NCBI GenBank assembly: GCA_938091805.1
Contig: CALKGV010000081.1
Location: 1-48,461, forward strand
DNA from: an uncultured archaeon
Lineage (GTDB): Archaea; Thermoproteota; Bathyarchaeia; Bathyarchaeales; DTEX01
Direction of reading: 5' to 3'
Length of the DNA: 48,461 bases
Part shown: positions 17,900 to 25,182 of the stretch, one piece after another
How the letters are laid out: every line of letters begins with the position of its first letter
How positions within the stretch are numbered: the first letter of the stretch is position 1
The notes under the pieces: generated by a model
What the model saw: the letters and a program-made list of their open reading frames with translations, nothing else
Database searches by the model: none
What the model was told of the DNA's origin: nothing
Program-made: the position numbers and the translations under genes

Positions 17900-18285
17900 G
17901 GGTTAAGCTCATATACTCACATAGCGTTGTCGAGAAGCCCATCCTATCCAGCATCGTTCTCAAAACTGGCATACCGATCAATATTCTTGAGGCTAGAATA
18001 AACGCTCAGAAAGGCGAAATTATAGTTTCAATACCAGCAAGCGGAGAAAAACTTGAAGAAATACTGAACCTCTTTAGAGAGTCAGGAGTACAAGTTCAGG
18101 AATTCATCGAGACCCTAAGAATAGACTGGGAGAAATGCGTGGCATGCGGCGCCTGCATATCGCCCTGTCCAACAAGAGCCCTAAGATTTAGGGAAGATTG
18201 GACGCTTGAGTTCATCGAGGAAAAATGCGTGGCATGCGGAATATGTGTAGCAGCATGCCCGGTTAAAGCGATAAACATGCCGTGA
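17896..18285 (+). CDS. NIL-domain ferredoxin, partner of the DUF39 sulfurtransferase
   Basis: The first 75 residues form a NIL domain ('MRVKLIYSHSVVEKPILSSI'). It is followed by two [4Fe-4S] motifs, 'CVACGACISPCP' and 'CVACGICVAACP'. This fusion is the companion of DUF39 proteins and supplies electrons, probably for reducing the persulfide or disulfide in homocysteine formation. The ATG overlaps the DUF39 stop (ATGA), and the stop overlaps the next start (GTGA). All three genes therefore form one coupled operon. No ABC methionine transporter is near, which argues against the transporter-linked NIL role. Confidence 0.93.
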   Translation: MRVKLIYSHSVVEKPILSSIVLKTGIPINILEARINAQKGEIIVSIPASGEKLEEILNLFRESGVQVQEFIETLRIDWEKCVACGACISPCPTRALRFREDWTLEFIEEKCVACGICVAACPVKAINMP

Positions 18286-19025
18286 AGATGATGATGGCAA
18301 AAAAGAAGATTGGGGATATGGCGATTTACGAGTATGGATTCATCCTTGGAAACTCAAAGGTGCATATAAAATGCGATAAGAAAGACGCCATATTAGCGTC
18401 TGCTGAGGAGATGAAGCGGCACATAAAGGACCTTTCAGACTACATTAAAAAGAACCCGCAAATCCTCTACGCCCTAGAACCCTTAGAGGTCGAGCCGGAG
18501 GCCCCGCAAATCATCAGAAAGATGGCTTACGCCTCAAAGATGGCGAACGTGGGCCCTATGGCCTCTGTTGCAGGTGCCATCGCCGATTTCGGTTTAGAAG
18601 CCCTGCTTAGAATGGGCTCAAACATCGCAATAGTTGAGGATGGAGGTGAAATCTCAGCGTCCACCACGGAAGATATCCCAATATCGATCATAACAAGCGA
18701 GAGAAAACTATCTGGAAAAATCGGCCTTCTAATAACCAATGACGACTCACCTATAGGCATAGCCACAAGTACGGGTAAAACCGATCGGGTCGTAAGTTTC
18801 GGAGAAGCTGATTCAGTAACCGTTGTTGCTGAGAATGCAGCAACGGCGGATGCAGCTGCAACATCAATATGCAATGCAATAGTAGGCTTAAACGCCGCTC
18901 GATCGATCCTTAAAGGGCTGGAGCGGGCAAAAAACATAAGAGGCGTTAGGGGCGCAATAATAATTCGAAACGGGCAGGTTGGCCTAGTAGGCAAATTGCC
19001 GAAAATAATTAGAATAAGAGATTGA
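18282..19025 (+). CDS. UPF0280 (COG2122) protein of the homocysteine operon
   Basis: The protein is about 247 residues, with an ApbE-like fold suggested by 'ASVAGAIADFGLEALLRMG', 'IAIVEDGGEISAST' and 'GIATSTGKTDRVVSFGEADS'. COG2122 proteins have been genetically linked to sulfide-dependent homocysteine synthesis together with DUF39 and NIL-ferredoxin. Their place here as the third coupled gene supports that link. Translation may begin at GTG 18282, overlapping the previous stop, or at one of three ATG codons within the next 12 bases. The biochemical step is unsettled. Confidence 0.88.
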   Translation: MKMMMAKKKIGDMAIYEYGFILGNSKVHIKCDKKDAILASAEEMKRHIKDLSDYIKKNPQILYALEPLEVEPEAPQIIRKMAYASKMANVGPMASVAGAIADFGLEALLRMGSNIAIVEDGGEISASTTEDIPISIITSERKLSGKIGLLITNDDSPIGIATSTGKTDRVVSFGEADSVTVVAENAATADAAATSICNAIVGLNAARSILKGLERAKNIRGVRGAIIIRNGQVGLVGKLPKIIRIRD

Positions 19026-19120
19026 AAAGGTGAGAAACCCTCTAATGCTACAAAATCTTTTAGTGCACCAAATAACAAAGTATACTGTTGGGCCCGTGGC
19101 CTAGCCAGGACAGGGCGCAG

Positions 19121-19152
19121 CGGGCATAATATAGCATAATTTCACCGCGTAA
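19121..19152 (+). other. Non-canonical tRNA intron (between positions 29 and 30)
   Basis: A 32-base intron interrupts the 5' side of the anticodon stem. The bulge-helix-bulge is visible. GCGC of the 5' exon pairs with GCGT near the intron 3' end (one G.U), flanked by three-base bulges AG|C and AA|G cut after the second base. The splicing endonuclease and RtcB with archease would process it. Confidence 0.85.
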
Positions 19153-19160
19153 GCCTTCGG

Positions 19161-19183
19161 AACCAAAAAATCAGATTGAAGAA
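19161..19183 (+). other. Canonical tRNA intron (37/38)
   Basis: A 23-base intron. The four-base central helix is CTTC (tRNA 32-35) with GAAG near the intron 3' end. The bulges are GG|A and AA|A, each cut after the second base. The intronic helix is weak, which is a relaxed form of the motif. Confidence 0.88.
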
Positions 19184-19314
19184 AGCCTGAAGTCGAGGGT
19201 TCAACTCCCTCCGGGCCCGCCACTTTTGCGTTCGGAATAATCCATTTAGGCCTTTCTATGTTCTCTTTTGGAAGGTTACATCTAGGGCTGTTTATTCTTT
19301 GACATGTAGAGACC

Positions 19315-20079
19315 TCAACATATAGTGTAGCCGCCATCCACCACTAAGTCATGTCCAGTTATATAATTCGCGGCGTCAGAGGCCAGAAATATTACGGCTC
19401 CAACAATGTCTACGGGTTCAGCGAACCTTCCTAAAGGTATTAGCGCCTTCCAATAGTTTGCGTATTCAGGCCGTGAATTTAGCAGTTTATTAACTAGCGG
19501 CGTTAACGTATATCCTGGGCTAACACTGTTAACATTTATATTATATTTTGCCCATTCGACAGCAAGGCTTTTAGTTAACATAATTACACCTGCCTTTGAA
19601 GCGTTATAGTGGGCTTGAGGCTGAGGCCTATTCACGGCTCTGCCAGACATCGAAGCTATGTTTATGATTTTACCATATCTCCTCTTCATCATGCACCGTC
19701 CAACAGCTTGGCACATAAGGGCAACACCCTTCAAGTTGACATTTATCATCCTATCCCATTCCCTCTCATCCATCTCTTCAAACGGGACCCACTGCCCAAT
19801 GCCGTGGCAATTCACTAATATATCAACATGGCCGAAGCTTTCAACAGCGATATTAACGGCATCCTCAACCTGCTTGCGGTCGCACACATCCACAGGTATG
19901 GCTAAAACCTTAACTGGAAAACTCTCTTCCAAAGTCTCTTTAAGGTTCTCTATGCCCTTAATATTCAAATCGAATAATGCAACATCAGCGCCGAACTCGG
20001 CGAGGCCGTAGGCTATAGCGCCGCCAATGCCCCCGCCAGCACCCGTAATGATGGCCTTCTTCCCATTCAGCATAAACAT
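19315..20079 (-). CDS. Short-chain dehydrogenase/reductase (SDR)
   Basis: The classical SDR motifs are all present: the cofactor loop 'IITGAGGGIGGAIAYGL', Asp in 'DVALFDLN' (favouring NAD), 'LVNCHGIG' (NNAG variant), the catalytic Ser in 'INIASMSG', 'HYNASKAG' with Tyr and Lys, and the C-terminal 'SDAANYITGHDLVVDGGYT'. The start is set at ATG 20077-20079, because the upstream extension only adds a Phe-rich stretch absent from relatives. The substrate is unknown; 3-ketoacyl or gluconate/sorbitol-type oxidoreduction is typical. It is monocistronic. Confidence 0.9.
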   Translation of the reverse strand: MFMLNGKKAIITGAGGGIGGAIAYGLAEFGADVALFDLNIKGIENLKETLEESFPVKVLAIPVDVCDRKQVEDAVNIAVESFGHVDILVNCHGIGQWVPFEEMDEREWDRMINVNLKGVALMCQAVGRCMMKRRYGKIINIASMSGRAVNRPQPQAHYNASKAGVIMLTKSLAVEWAKYNINVNSVSPGYTLTPLVNKLLNSRPEYANYWKALIPLGRFAEPVDIVGAVIFLASDAANYITGHDLVVDGGYTIC

Positions 20080-20328
20080 CTCTTTTACAAACCTAAAGCC
20101 GCCAAAACCCAACATTATCACCAAAAATTTAAGAAAGCATCTTTAAAAATAAGATTTGCGAAGAATGAGAAACTGAAACCTTCAAAACCAATAAATTTTT
20201 TAAGCGGATCCTTAAATAGTGTTTCAGCACCCAATGCTTCCTCCAGATTTCTCTTGTAAAATTTAAATAGTCTGAAAAGCCTCATGAAGAGGCATACCCC
20301 AAACATTTATAGGGTTTAGTTTCAAATA

Positions 20329-21219
20329 TTGAAACGATTAATATTGAAGCCCAGCGATTACACAACATCCGACATAATTAAACTCGCCGAGAACGCCCTT
20401 AGAATAGGCAATTATGAGGATGCATCGCGCTTCTTACGATACCTTATGATGCATTTCGGGGCAATTAACGATGAGTCTAACAAGAGGGTTTTCGCCATAA
20501 AAACTGGAGAATGCTGCATGCTGGCAGCCGAGAAGGCTAGAGGCTCCCCAAGGGCAATCATATTATCCGTCAGGGCTGCGGAGGCTTTTCAAGAAGGCGG
20601 AGACATGGAGATGGCAAGTTTAAGCAGATCAAGGATATGGGAACATTACGCAGCAATCAATGAGGGAGAGCCTAGAAGAGACAGCGAACTCATTCACGCA
20701 CTTAAAGTCTTCGGCGACTATCTTGTGAGCAGCGGCGACTTGGAGAAGGCCGCGATCATATATTCGCATGCAGCCAAAAATGCTTCAGAAAGCGGTAGAA
20801 CTCTTCTTGCAGGGGGGCTCTGCAGAGATGCGGGAGATTGCTACCGAAAAATAGGCAACCTAGAATATGCCGTAGATTACTATACTAAGGCCGCAGATGC
20901 GTATCTGCGTTGCCGAGAATACTTTGAAGCCGCGTGGAGCTACTGCAAAGTCAGCCTCACATTTATATGCCTAGGAAAGATGAGGGATGCTTTACAAGCT
21001 GCTGAAAAAGCTGAGTCAGCATGCTACTGGGGCGAGATAGGGATTTTTCTGAAGGATCTGAGCCGCATCTGCAAGTTGCTCAGTCAAGGCTCCCTAGGCG
21101 AAGCCGAGGAAAGCTGGAATAAAATAAAGGCAAAGTTTAGTGGTGAATACGCTCGATTAGTCGAGTTCTCTTTTCAAGCTGCAAGAAAAAATCAATTAGG
21201 TGAAAACGATTTGCGCTAA
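20329..21219 (+). CDS. TPR/SNAP-like helical repeat protein
   Basis: The protein is 296 residues, nearly all helical, with at least four tandem 34-40 residue helix pairs. Examples are 'LAENALRIGNYEDASRFLRY', 'LVSSGDLEKAAIIYSHAAKN', 'AGDCYRKIGNLEYAVDYYTK' and 'ADAYLRCREYFEAAWSYCKV'. The spacing resembles TPR or alpha-SNAP-like solenoids, which are scaffolds for protein contacts. No catalytic motif is present. TTG 20329 follows TTTATAGGG by about 20 bases, so the message may be nearly leaderless. The mechanosensitive channel gene follows after 80 bases, but a functional link is not evident. Confidence 0.7.
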   Translation: MKRLILKPSDYTTSDIIKLAENALRIGNYEDASRFLRYLMMHFGAINDESNKRVFAIKTGECCMLAAEKARGSPRAIILSVRAAEAFQEGGDMEMASLSRSRIWEHYAAINEGEPRRDSELIHALKVFGDYLVSSGDLEKAAIIYSHAAKNASESGRTLLAGGLCRDAGDCYRKIGNLEYAVDYYTKAADAYLRCREYFEAAWSYCKVSLTFICLGKMRDALQAAEKAESACYWGEIGIFLKDLSRICKLLSQGSLGEAEESWNKIKAKFSGEYARLVEFSFQAARKNQLGENDLR

Positions 21220-21301
21220 ATATTCTCTACTCCATAATTTTCCATCAGCATTAGAAAAAGTCAAATATTAGATGCCGTTCATCCATTATGGTGCGGCCAT
21301 T

Positions 21302-22417
21302 ATGTGGAAGAAAAGCATCTGGGTGTTCATAGTCCTTGCTTTAGTTTTAGGGATTTGGTATTACCTATTCGGGGGCGAAACGATTCTCGAGGAGCTAACG
21401 CATGGCCGCGCTGCAAGGTTCATTTACGCCGTTCTCGTATCAGCCGGCCTTACGATCATCTACATTCTGACATCGCTGATAATCCGATCAGCCATGTTAA
21501 AGGCTGGAGCAAAAGAGGGCGAAGTAACCATGATCATTGGGGTTGTAAAGGCGGCACTTATTTTAATCGGCATAATCGCCATCCTAAGCGATTGGTTTTC
21601 GCTTGGAGCGCTTGGAACACTCTTTGCAGCTTTCGGAGGAATGTTCCTAGGATGGTCGCTGCAGGGACCTGTGAGCGGATTAGCTGGGTGGCTTCTCATA
21701 TCGATCATCCGCCCGTTCAGCGTCGGCGATAGAGTTCAGCTACCCTCATACGGCTTAGTCGGCGATGTAATAGCTGTTTCGCCTCTTTACACCGTGCTTA
21801 ATCAGGTAGGCGGAAGCGTTGGAAGCGAAGAGCCGGCGAACAGAACCATATTGATACCTAACGCCCTGCTATTCAGCACGCTGATCATAAATTACACGCC
21901 AAAAGAGCAGGAGAGACTAATTGAGCTCTTCCGGAAGAGATTTGAGAAGGGCGAGGGAACATCTGGACCAGCATACATACTTGACGAGTTCGTTCTGAGG
22001 ATAACTTTTGATTCAGACTGGGACGAGGCTGAAAGAATACTTCTTAACGCGGCTAGGGAAGTTACCGCTGACATTATCAAAGCAACTGGGCAGGAACCCT
22101 ACATTCGCGCGGATGTATCAGACTGGTATGGGGTTTTCATGAGGTTAAGATTCATGACCTTGGCTACTGAGAGGCCGAGAATAATGTATGAGCTCACGAA
22201 GAGAATAATTAAGGCTGTAAAGGCAAGCGATAAGGTTGACATAGCCATACCATACGTTTACTCGCTTAAGAGGCCATTTCCAGTTGGGGGCAAACTTGAG
22301 GAGCCGGACATAAAAATCTTTGATAACGAATCGGATGTAGGCAAAACTTCCAGTGCGCCCTCATCCGATTCTACGCCTAGTAAGGAAAATAAAGGCCGCC
22401 AAGCATATGATAGTTAA
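21302..22417 (+). CDS. MscS-family mechanosensitive channel
   Basis: Three N-terminal membrane helices precede the pore region 'LGTLFAAFGGMFLGWSLQGP'. The beta-domain follows with 'IRPFSVGDRVQLPSYGLVGDV' and 'NRTILIPNALLFSTLIINYT', then an alpha/beta C-terminal domain. It is a small-conductance osmotic safety valve in the cytoplasmic membrane. I start at ATG 21302 (MWKKSIWVF), which has GGTGCGG seven bases upstream. ATG 21272 would add ten non-hydrophobic residues. The charged Ser-rich tail is dispensable-looking, and its last 57 bases overlap the convergent zinc-finger gene. Confidence 0.9.
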   Translation: MWKKSIWVFIVLALVLGIWYYLFGGETILEELTHGRAARFIYAVLVSAGLTIIYILTSLIIRSAMLKAGAKEGEVTMIIGVVKAALILIGIIAILSDWFSLGALGTLFAAFGGMFLGWSLQGPVSGLAGWLLISIIRPFSVGDRVQLPSYGLVGDVIAVSPLYTVLNQVGGSVGSEEPANRTILIPNALLFSTLIINYTPKEQERLIELFRKRFEKGEGTSGPAYILDEFVLRITFDSDWDEAERILLNAAREVTADIIKATGQEPYIRADVSDWYGVFMRLRFMTLATERPRIMYELTKRIIKAVKASDKVDIAIPYVYSLKRPFPVGGKLEEPDIKIFDNESDVGKTSSAPSSDSTPSKENKGRQAYDS

Positions 22418-22786
22418 GACCGTAGCGAGTATAATTAGCAGAAGCGAATACTGGCCGGAACCAAGAATTATTGGAATAGGACCAATTAGAAAGATAAAGC
22501 TGAGAGAATCCTTTAGCCCCGTAAGTAGGGCGGCTAAAAATAAAATTATCATCCCGATGAACATTAGCATGAAGCCTATAATGAACAATTTTATGAATGA
22601 AGATTGAAGAACCCCCCTCCTCTCAGTCTCCGCACCTAATCTGGCAGATACCTCGGTTTTTCCGTAGCATTCAAGACATAGCCATGTATATGGTTCTATA
22701 CAACGCTCACATACGGCTTTGCCGCATTCCTGACAGATATATCTTGCATTTCTCTTACCGCATAGTTCACACATCTTAACGCTCAA
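22361..22786 (-). CDS. B-box-type zinc finger membrane protein (DUF131-like)
   Basis: Eight Cys residues in the first 40 residues (MCELC, YICQEC, VCERC, WLCLEC) form a treble or B-box-like double zinc site. Two to three membrane helices follow, with the 'LIGPIPIILGSG' loop that marks the DUF131/TIGR00304 membrane family. The gene downstream (22807-23079) encodes a stand-alone version of the same membrane unit, so the pair likely arose by duplication plus fusion to the finger. Function is unknown; zinc fingers on membrane pairs often mediate protein contact. Confidence 0.75.
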   Translation of the reverse strand: MSVKMCELCGKRNARYICQECGKAVCERCIEPYTWLCLECYGKTEVSARLGAETERRGVLQSSFIKLFIIGFMLMFIGMIILFLAALLTGLKDSLSFIFLIGPIPIILGSGQYSLLLIILATVLTIICLAAFIFLTRRRIG

Positions 22787-22806
22787 TTTTCCATCCCCTT
22801 AAATCT

Positions 22807-23079
22807 TTAGCGGGGCAATAATGCTTGACTTAAAATAAGCATGAACACAAGCGCCACCAAAATCAATATGATTGAAAGAACCAGCAGAATCTTCACTGAC
22901 TCTCTATCAGTCCCAAAAATTATCGGAATCGGACCAATCATAATCAATCCGCCTCCACCAACTTTTCCGTGAGCCCGCACGCCTGACAAAAGCATCATCA
23001 TAGCTGCGATAAATGTTAATATAAAACCTAAAATAATCAATATTAAGCCTAACAGCGCGAGAGATGGAAACCCGGCCAT
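22807..23079 (-). CDS. DUF131 (TIGR00304) small membrane protein
   Basis: A 90-residue protein with two long membrane helices joined by 'GGGGLIMIGPIPIIFGTDRE', the diagnostic loop of this archaeal family. It is transcribed just ahead of its zinc-finger paralogue (20-base gap), suggesting a shared operon and perhaps a hetero-oligomer. No biochemical role is known to me. Confidence 0.8.
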   Translation of the reverse strand: MAGFPSLALLGLILIILGFILTFIAAMMMLLSGVRAHGKVGGGGLIMIGPIPIIFGTDRESVKILLVLSIILILVALVFMLILSQALLPR

Positions 23080-23172
23080 ATCATTCCCACCAACAACTAA
23101 CTAATATAAACTTACTCAAATAATTTTTCCACGAAATCGCTTAGCCTCAACCATTCTAAAGGCACCAACTCG

Positions 23173-23697
23173 CTATTTAAGATTAAGGCGGACAAGGGGG
23201 AAATCATCTTTCCCACTTACTATTTTGAAGTTATTTTTTAAATAGAAGTTTAATGGTCCGGAGGGATTGTTTTCAGAGCTAATTCTCGCAAAGGTTTCAA
23301 TGGCCATAAATCCCTTTTCTTTTAATTCCTCTATCAAGTTTTTAAGCATAAGGGTTCCAAAGCCCTTTCTCCTCTGATTTCCATCCAGGATGTAAAGACA
23401 CGCTATGAACGCAGCGTCCTCATTCGGCGGACCCGAAGCATATTCTCTTACGCGTGGAAAATATACTGCCGGAGCATACTGCATAAATCCTATCGCAGCA
23501 TCATCGAGGCAGGCTACTTTAACGCAGCTTCCAAACTCTCTCAGCACCCTCTTAAGCCAGCGCATCTTTTCCTCCTCTCCGCTCTCCATAAGCAAGGAGG
23601 AATCGGATTCTCCCAACGTTTGCCAATAAAGGCAGCGTCTGCACGGGTTTGGAACACTTAAAAAGGTGCCCTCATCAATTTTCACGATCCTAAACAA
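23173..23697 (-). CDS. GNAT-family N-acetyltransferase
   Basis: The GNAT core is clear: strand 'VACLDDAAIGFMQYAP', then 'IACLYILDGNQRRKGFGTLM' with the acetyl-CoA R-x-x-G-x-G/A loop (QRRKGFG), and the closing 'FYLKNNFKIV'. A Cys-rich segment upstream ('PNPCRRCLYW') is unusual and might bind metal. I choose TTG 23697 with GAGGGTGA just ahead, giving 174 residues. A longer frame runs antisense into the RPA gene, and GTG 23736 is the other candidate. The acceptor is unknown. Confidence 0.8.
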   Translation of the reverse strand: MFRIVKIDEGTFLSVPNPCRRCLYWQTLGESDSSLLMESGEEEKMRWLKRVLREFGSCVKVACLDDAAIGFMQYAPAVYFPRVREYASGPPNEDAAFIACLYILDGNQRRKGFGTLMLKNLIEELKEKGFMAIETFARISSENNPSGPLNFYLKNNFKIVSGKDDFPLVRLNLK

Positions 23698-23788
23698 TGC
23701 TTCACCCTCTTGCCGCAATATCCTTTTTGCATGCACAGGAAGAAGATAGGTAAGCTTTAATATTATTGTTTGCTTTTGTAATTCGTTA

Positions 23789-24664
23789 GTGCCTGAAATG
23801 ATGCTTGAAGAAATCATCCGGAAGATTCTTTCAGCTAAACCTGAATTGACATATGAAGAAGTTTTAAAGATGATTGAGTTAAAAGAGAAGAAAGCCAGAG
23901 GCTTCTTAACCCGCGAGAGCGCTGCTTTATCCTTAGCTGTTGAACTTGGGGTTGCCGCGGGAGAAACCTCCTTTAGGCGTGAGATGCAGATTAAAGACCT
24001 AGTTTCCGGCTTAAATGATGTGACCATTACAGGTCGTGTGATAAATGTCTCTCAAATTAAAAAGTTCATACGTCAAAATGGGGGCGAGGGTGCCAAAAGA
24101 AGCATTCATATAGCCGACAGAACAGGGATTGCTAAGGTAATCCTATGGGATGAAAAGGCCCTAGTCTCGGAGCCAGGGCGCATATTGGACAGACTGGTTA
24201 GACTGCGTCACGCTTCAGTGAAACGTAGAGCCGGTGGAAAATTAGAGTTAAATGTCGGATCTAAAGGTGAAATGGAAATAGATCCGGAAGACTTGAGAGA
24301 GGAGGACTATCCGCCTCTAATATCCTTCACGGAGAAAGCAGGTAAAATCGCTGGCAACGAGAGAAATGTCAGCATCATCGGAATCGTGAAACAAGCCTAT
24401 CCGATAATTACATTTAGAAGGGAGGATGGTTGCGAAGGGAAGGTTAGACGTGTGAAAATTAAAAATCACACAGGCGAAGTCACCCTGGTACTCTGGGATG
24501 AGAACGCCGACGCCATTTCAGAAGATCAAATTGGGAGACATGTGGCGGTTTTAGCGGTGGACGCTAGAAAGCGATTTGATGAACGGGTGGAACTTCACAC
24601 AAAAAATAAGACAGTAATAGTCCTCTTAACAAAGAGGCCTTCAGGCTTCGAAATGGAAGAATAA
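23789..24664 (+). CDS. RPA-like single-stranded DNA-binding protein (two OB folds)
   Basis: After an N-terminal helical region (1-65), two OB-fold segments are visible. Residues about 75-165 hold 'VTITGRVINVSQIKKF' and 'IADRTGIAKVILWDEKA'. Residues about 185-285 hold 'VSIIGIVKQAYPI' and 'KIKNHTGEVTLVLWDENAD'. The alternating 'G.....LWDE' strands are typical of archaeal RPA/SSB. It should coat single-stranded DNA in replication and repair. No C-terminal zinc finger is present. GTG 23789 lies about 28 bases after TTTAATATT, suggesting a leaderless message; ATG 23798 is the alternative. Confidence 0.85.
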   Translation: MPEMMLEEIIRKILSAKPELTYEEVLKMIELKEKKARGFLTRESAALSLAVELGVAAGETSFRREMQIKDLVSGLNDVTITGRVINVSQIKKFIRQNGGEGAKRSIHIADRTGIAKVILWDEKALVSEPGRILDRLVRLRHASVKRRAGGKLELNVGSKGEMEIDPEDLREEDYPPLISFTEKAGKIAGNERNVSIIGIVKQAYPIITFRREDGCEGKVRRVKIKNHTGEVTLVLWDENADAISEDQIGRHVAVLAVDARKRFDERVELHTKNKTVIVLLTKRPSGFEMEE

Positions 24665-24736
24665 TAAAAAATCTCTAGTCTCAATTGGTAAAAATATTTT
24701 CAAAAAAATAAAAAATAAAAATGGATTCTTCGCCGT

Positions 24737-25015
24737 CTACTCTTTCTTCGCCAGCGAGATTTCTATCGTTGAAACATTAGTTTTCGGCCGGTCTGGACTC
24801 GACATCTCCTGGGTGCCTATCTCAATTTTCTCTATGTTAAGGTCCTTGAGAAAGGCGCGGCGTAGGAGCTCAACAACATCCACGGCTCTGCTTATGGATC
24901 TACCTCTAGCCTTGACTACAACTCTCTTAGCGCCAGAGTTAAATGCTGTTAGACAAGCAACCACATAGTTCATAACGGGCTTTTTTCCGACCATCACCTG
25001 ACTTTCTTCAGCCAT
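24737..25015 (-). CDS. Chromatin protein Alba
   Basis: The 92-residue product shows the Alba hallmark 'VMVGKKPVMNYVVACLTAF' with the DNA-contacting Lys pair, then 'VVVKARGRSISRAVDVVELL' and 'IEKIEIGTQE'. It forms dimers that coat DNA and RNA. In some archaea the first Lys is acetylated; a histone-deacetylase-family gene and a GNAT gene occur elsewhere in this window, though no link is shown. Transcription is monocistronic, from a promoter overlapped by a palindrome (25052-25068). Confidence 0.95.
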   Translation of the reverse strand: MAEESQVMVGKKPVMNYVVACLTAFNSGAKRVVVKARGRSISRAVDVVELLRRAFLKDLNIEKIEIGTQEMSSPDRPKTNVSTIEISLAKKE

Positions 25016-25051
25016 AGAGGATTTCTACTCCTTTACTGTTTATTCTTTCAT

Positions 25052-25068
25052 GTTCTTATTTTAAGAAC
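25052..25068. promoter_or_regulatory. Palindrome overlapping the alba TATA region
   Basis: GTTCTTA-TTT-TAAGAAC has perfect seven-base arms. On the minus strand its centre (TTAAAATAA) sits about 45 bases before the alba start codon, where the TATA box should be. A repressor or Alba itself bound here would block promoter access. This is inference from position. Confidence 0.5.
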
Positions 25069-25182
25069 TTTGATATAATACTTTCCCTTTTTGCTGTTTC
25101 ACTGCATTAGCAAACAGATTACGATCAGAAATAACCTGAAATGCAAAGAGAAAACAGCATACGCAATTACGTAATATACCCT

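Larger units (their letters stand above)
19090..19222 (+). tRNA. tRNA-Arg (anticodon UCG) with two introns
   Basis: The acceptor GGGCCCG (19090-19096) pairs with CGGGCCC (19212-19218). The discriminator is G and CCA is encoded. The T arm is GAGGG-TTCAACT-CCCTC. The anticodon arm is recovered only by removing two introns. CAG (19118-19120) joined to GC (19153-19154) gives CAGGC, which pairs perfectly with GCCTG (19185-19189). The loop CTTCGG+A holds anticodon TCG at 19157-19159. The intron at 37/38 is canonical; the one between 29 and 30 is not. Each has a plausible bulge-helix-bulge. It follows the homocysteine operon by 64 bases. Confidence 0.93.

Noticed and set aside
18527-19078. 183-codon open frame on the minus strand
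   Set aside because: It lies wholly antisense to the UPF0280 gene, is Ser/Ala/Ile-rich without motifs, and is a typical mirror frame of a well-supported gene.
20118-20306. 62-codon Phe-rich frame on the minus strand between the SDR and TPR genes
   Set aside because: No ribosome binding site, low complexity (FSFSFF), and it overlaps the promoter of the TPR gene; probably chance.
23698-24027. N-terminal extension of the GNAT frame
   Set aside because: It is antisense to the RPA gene and lacks GNAT similarity; a ribosome binding site supports a start at 23697.
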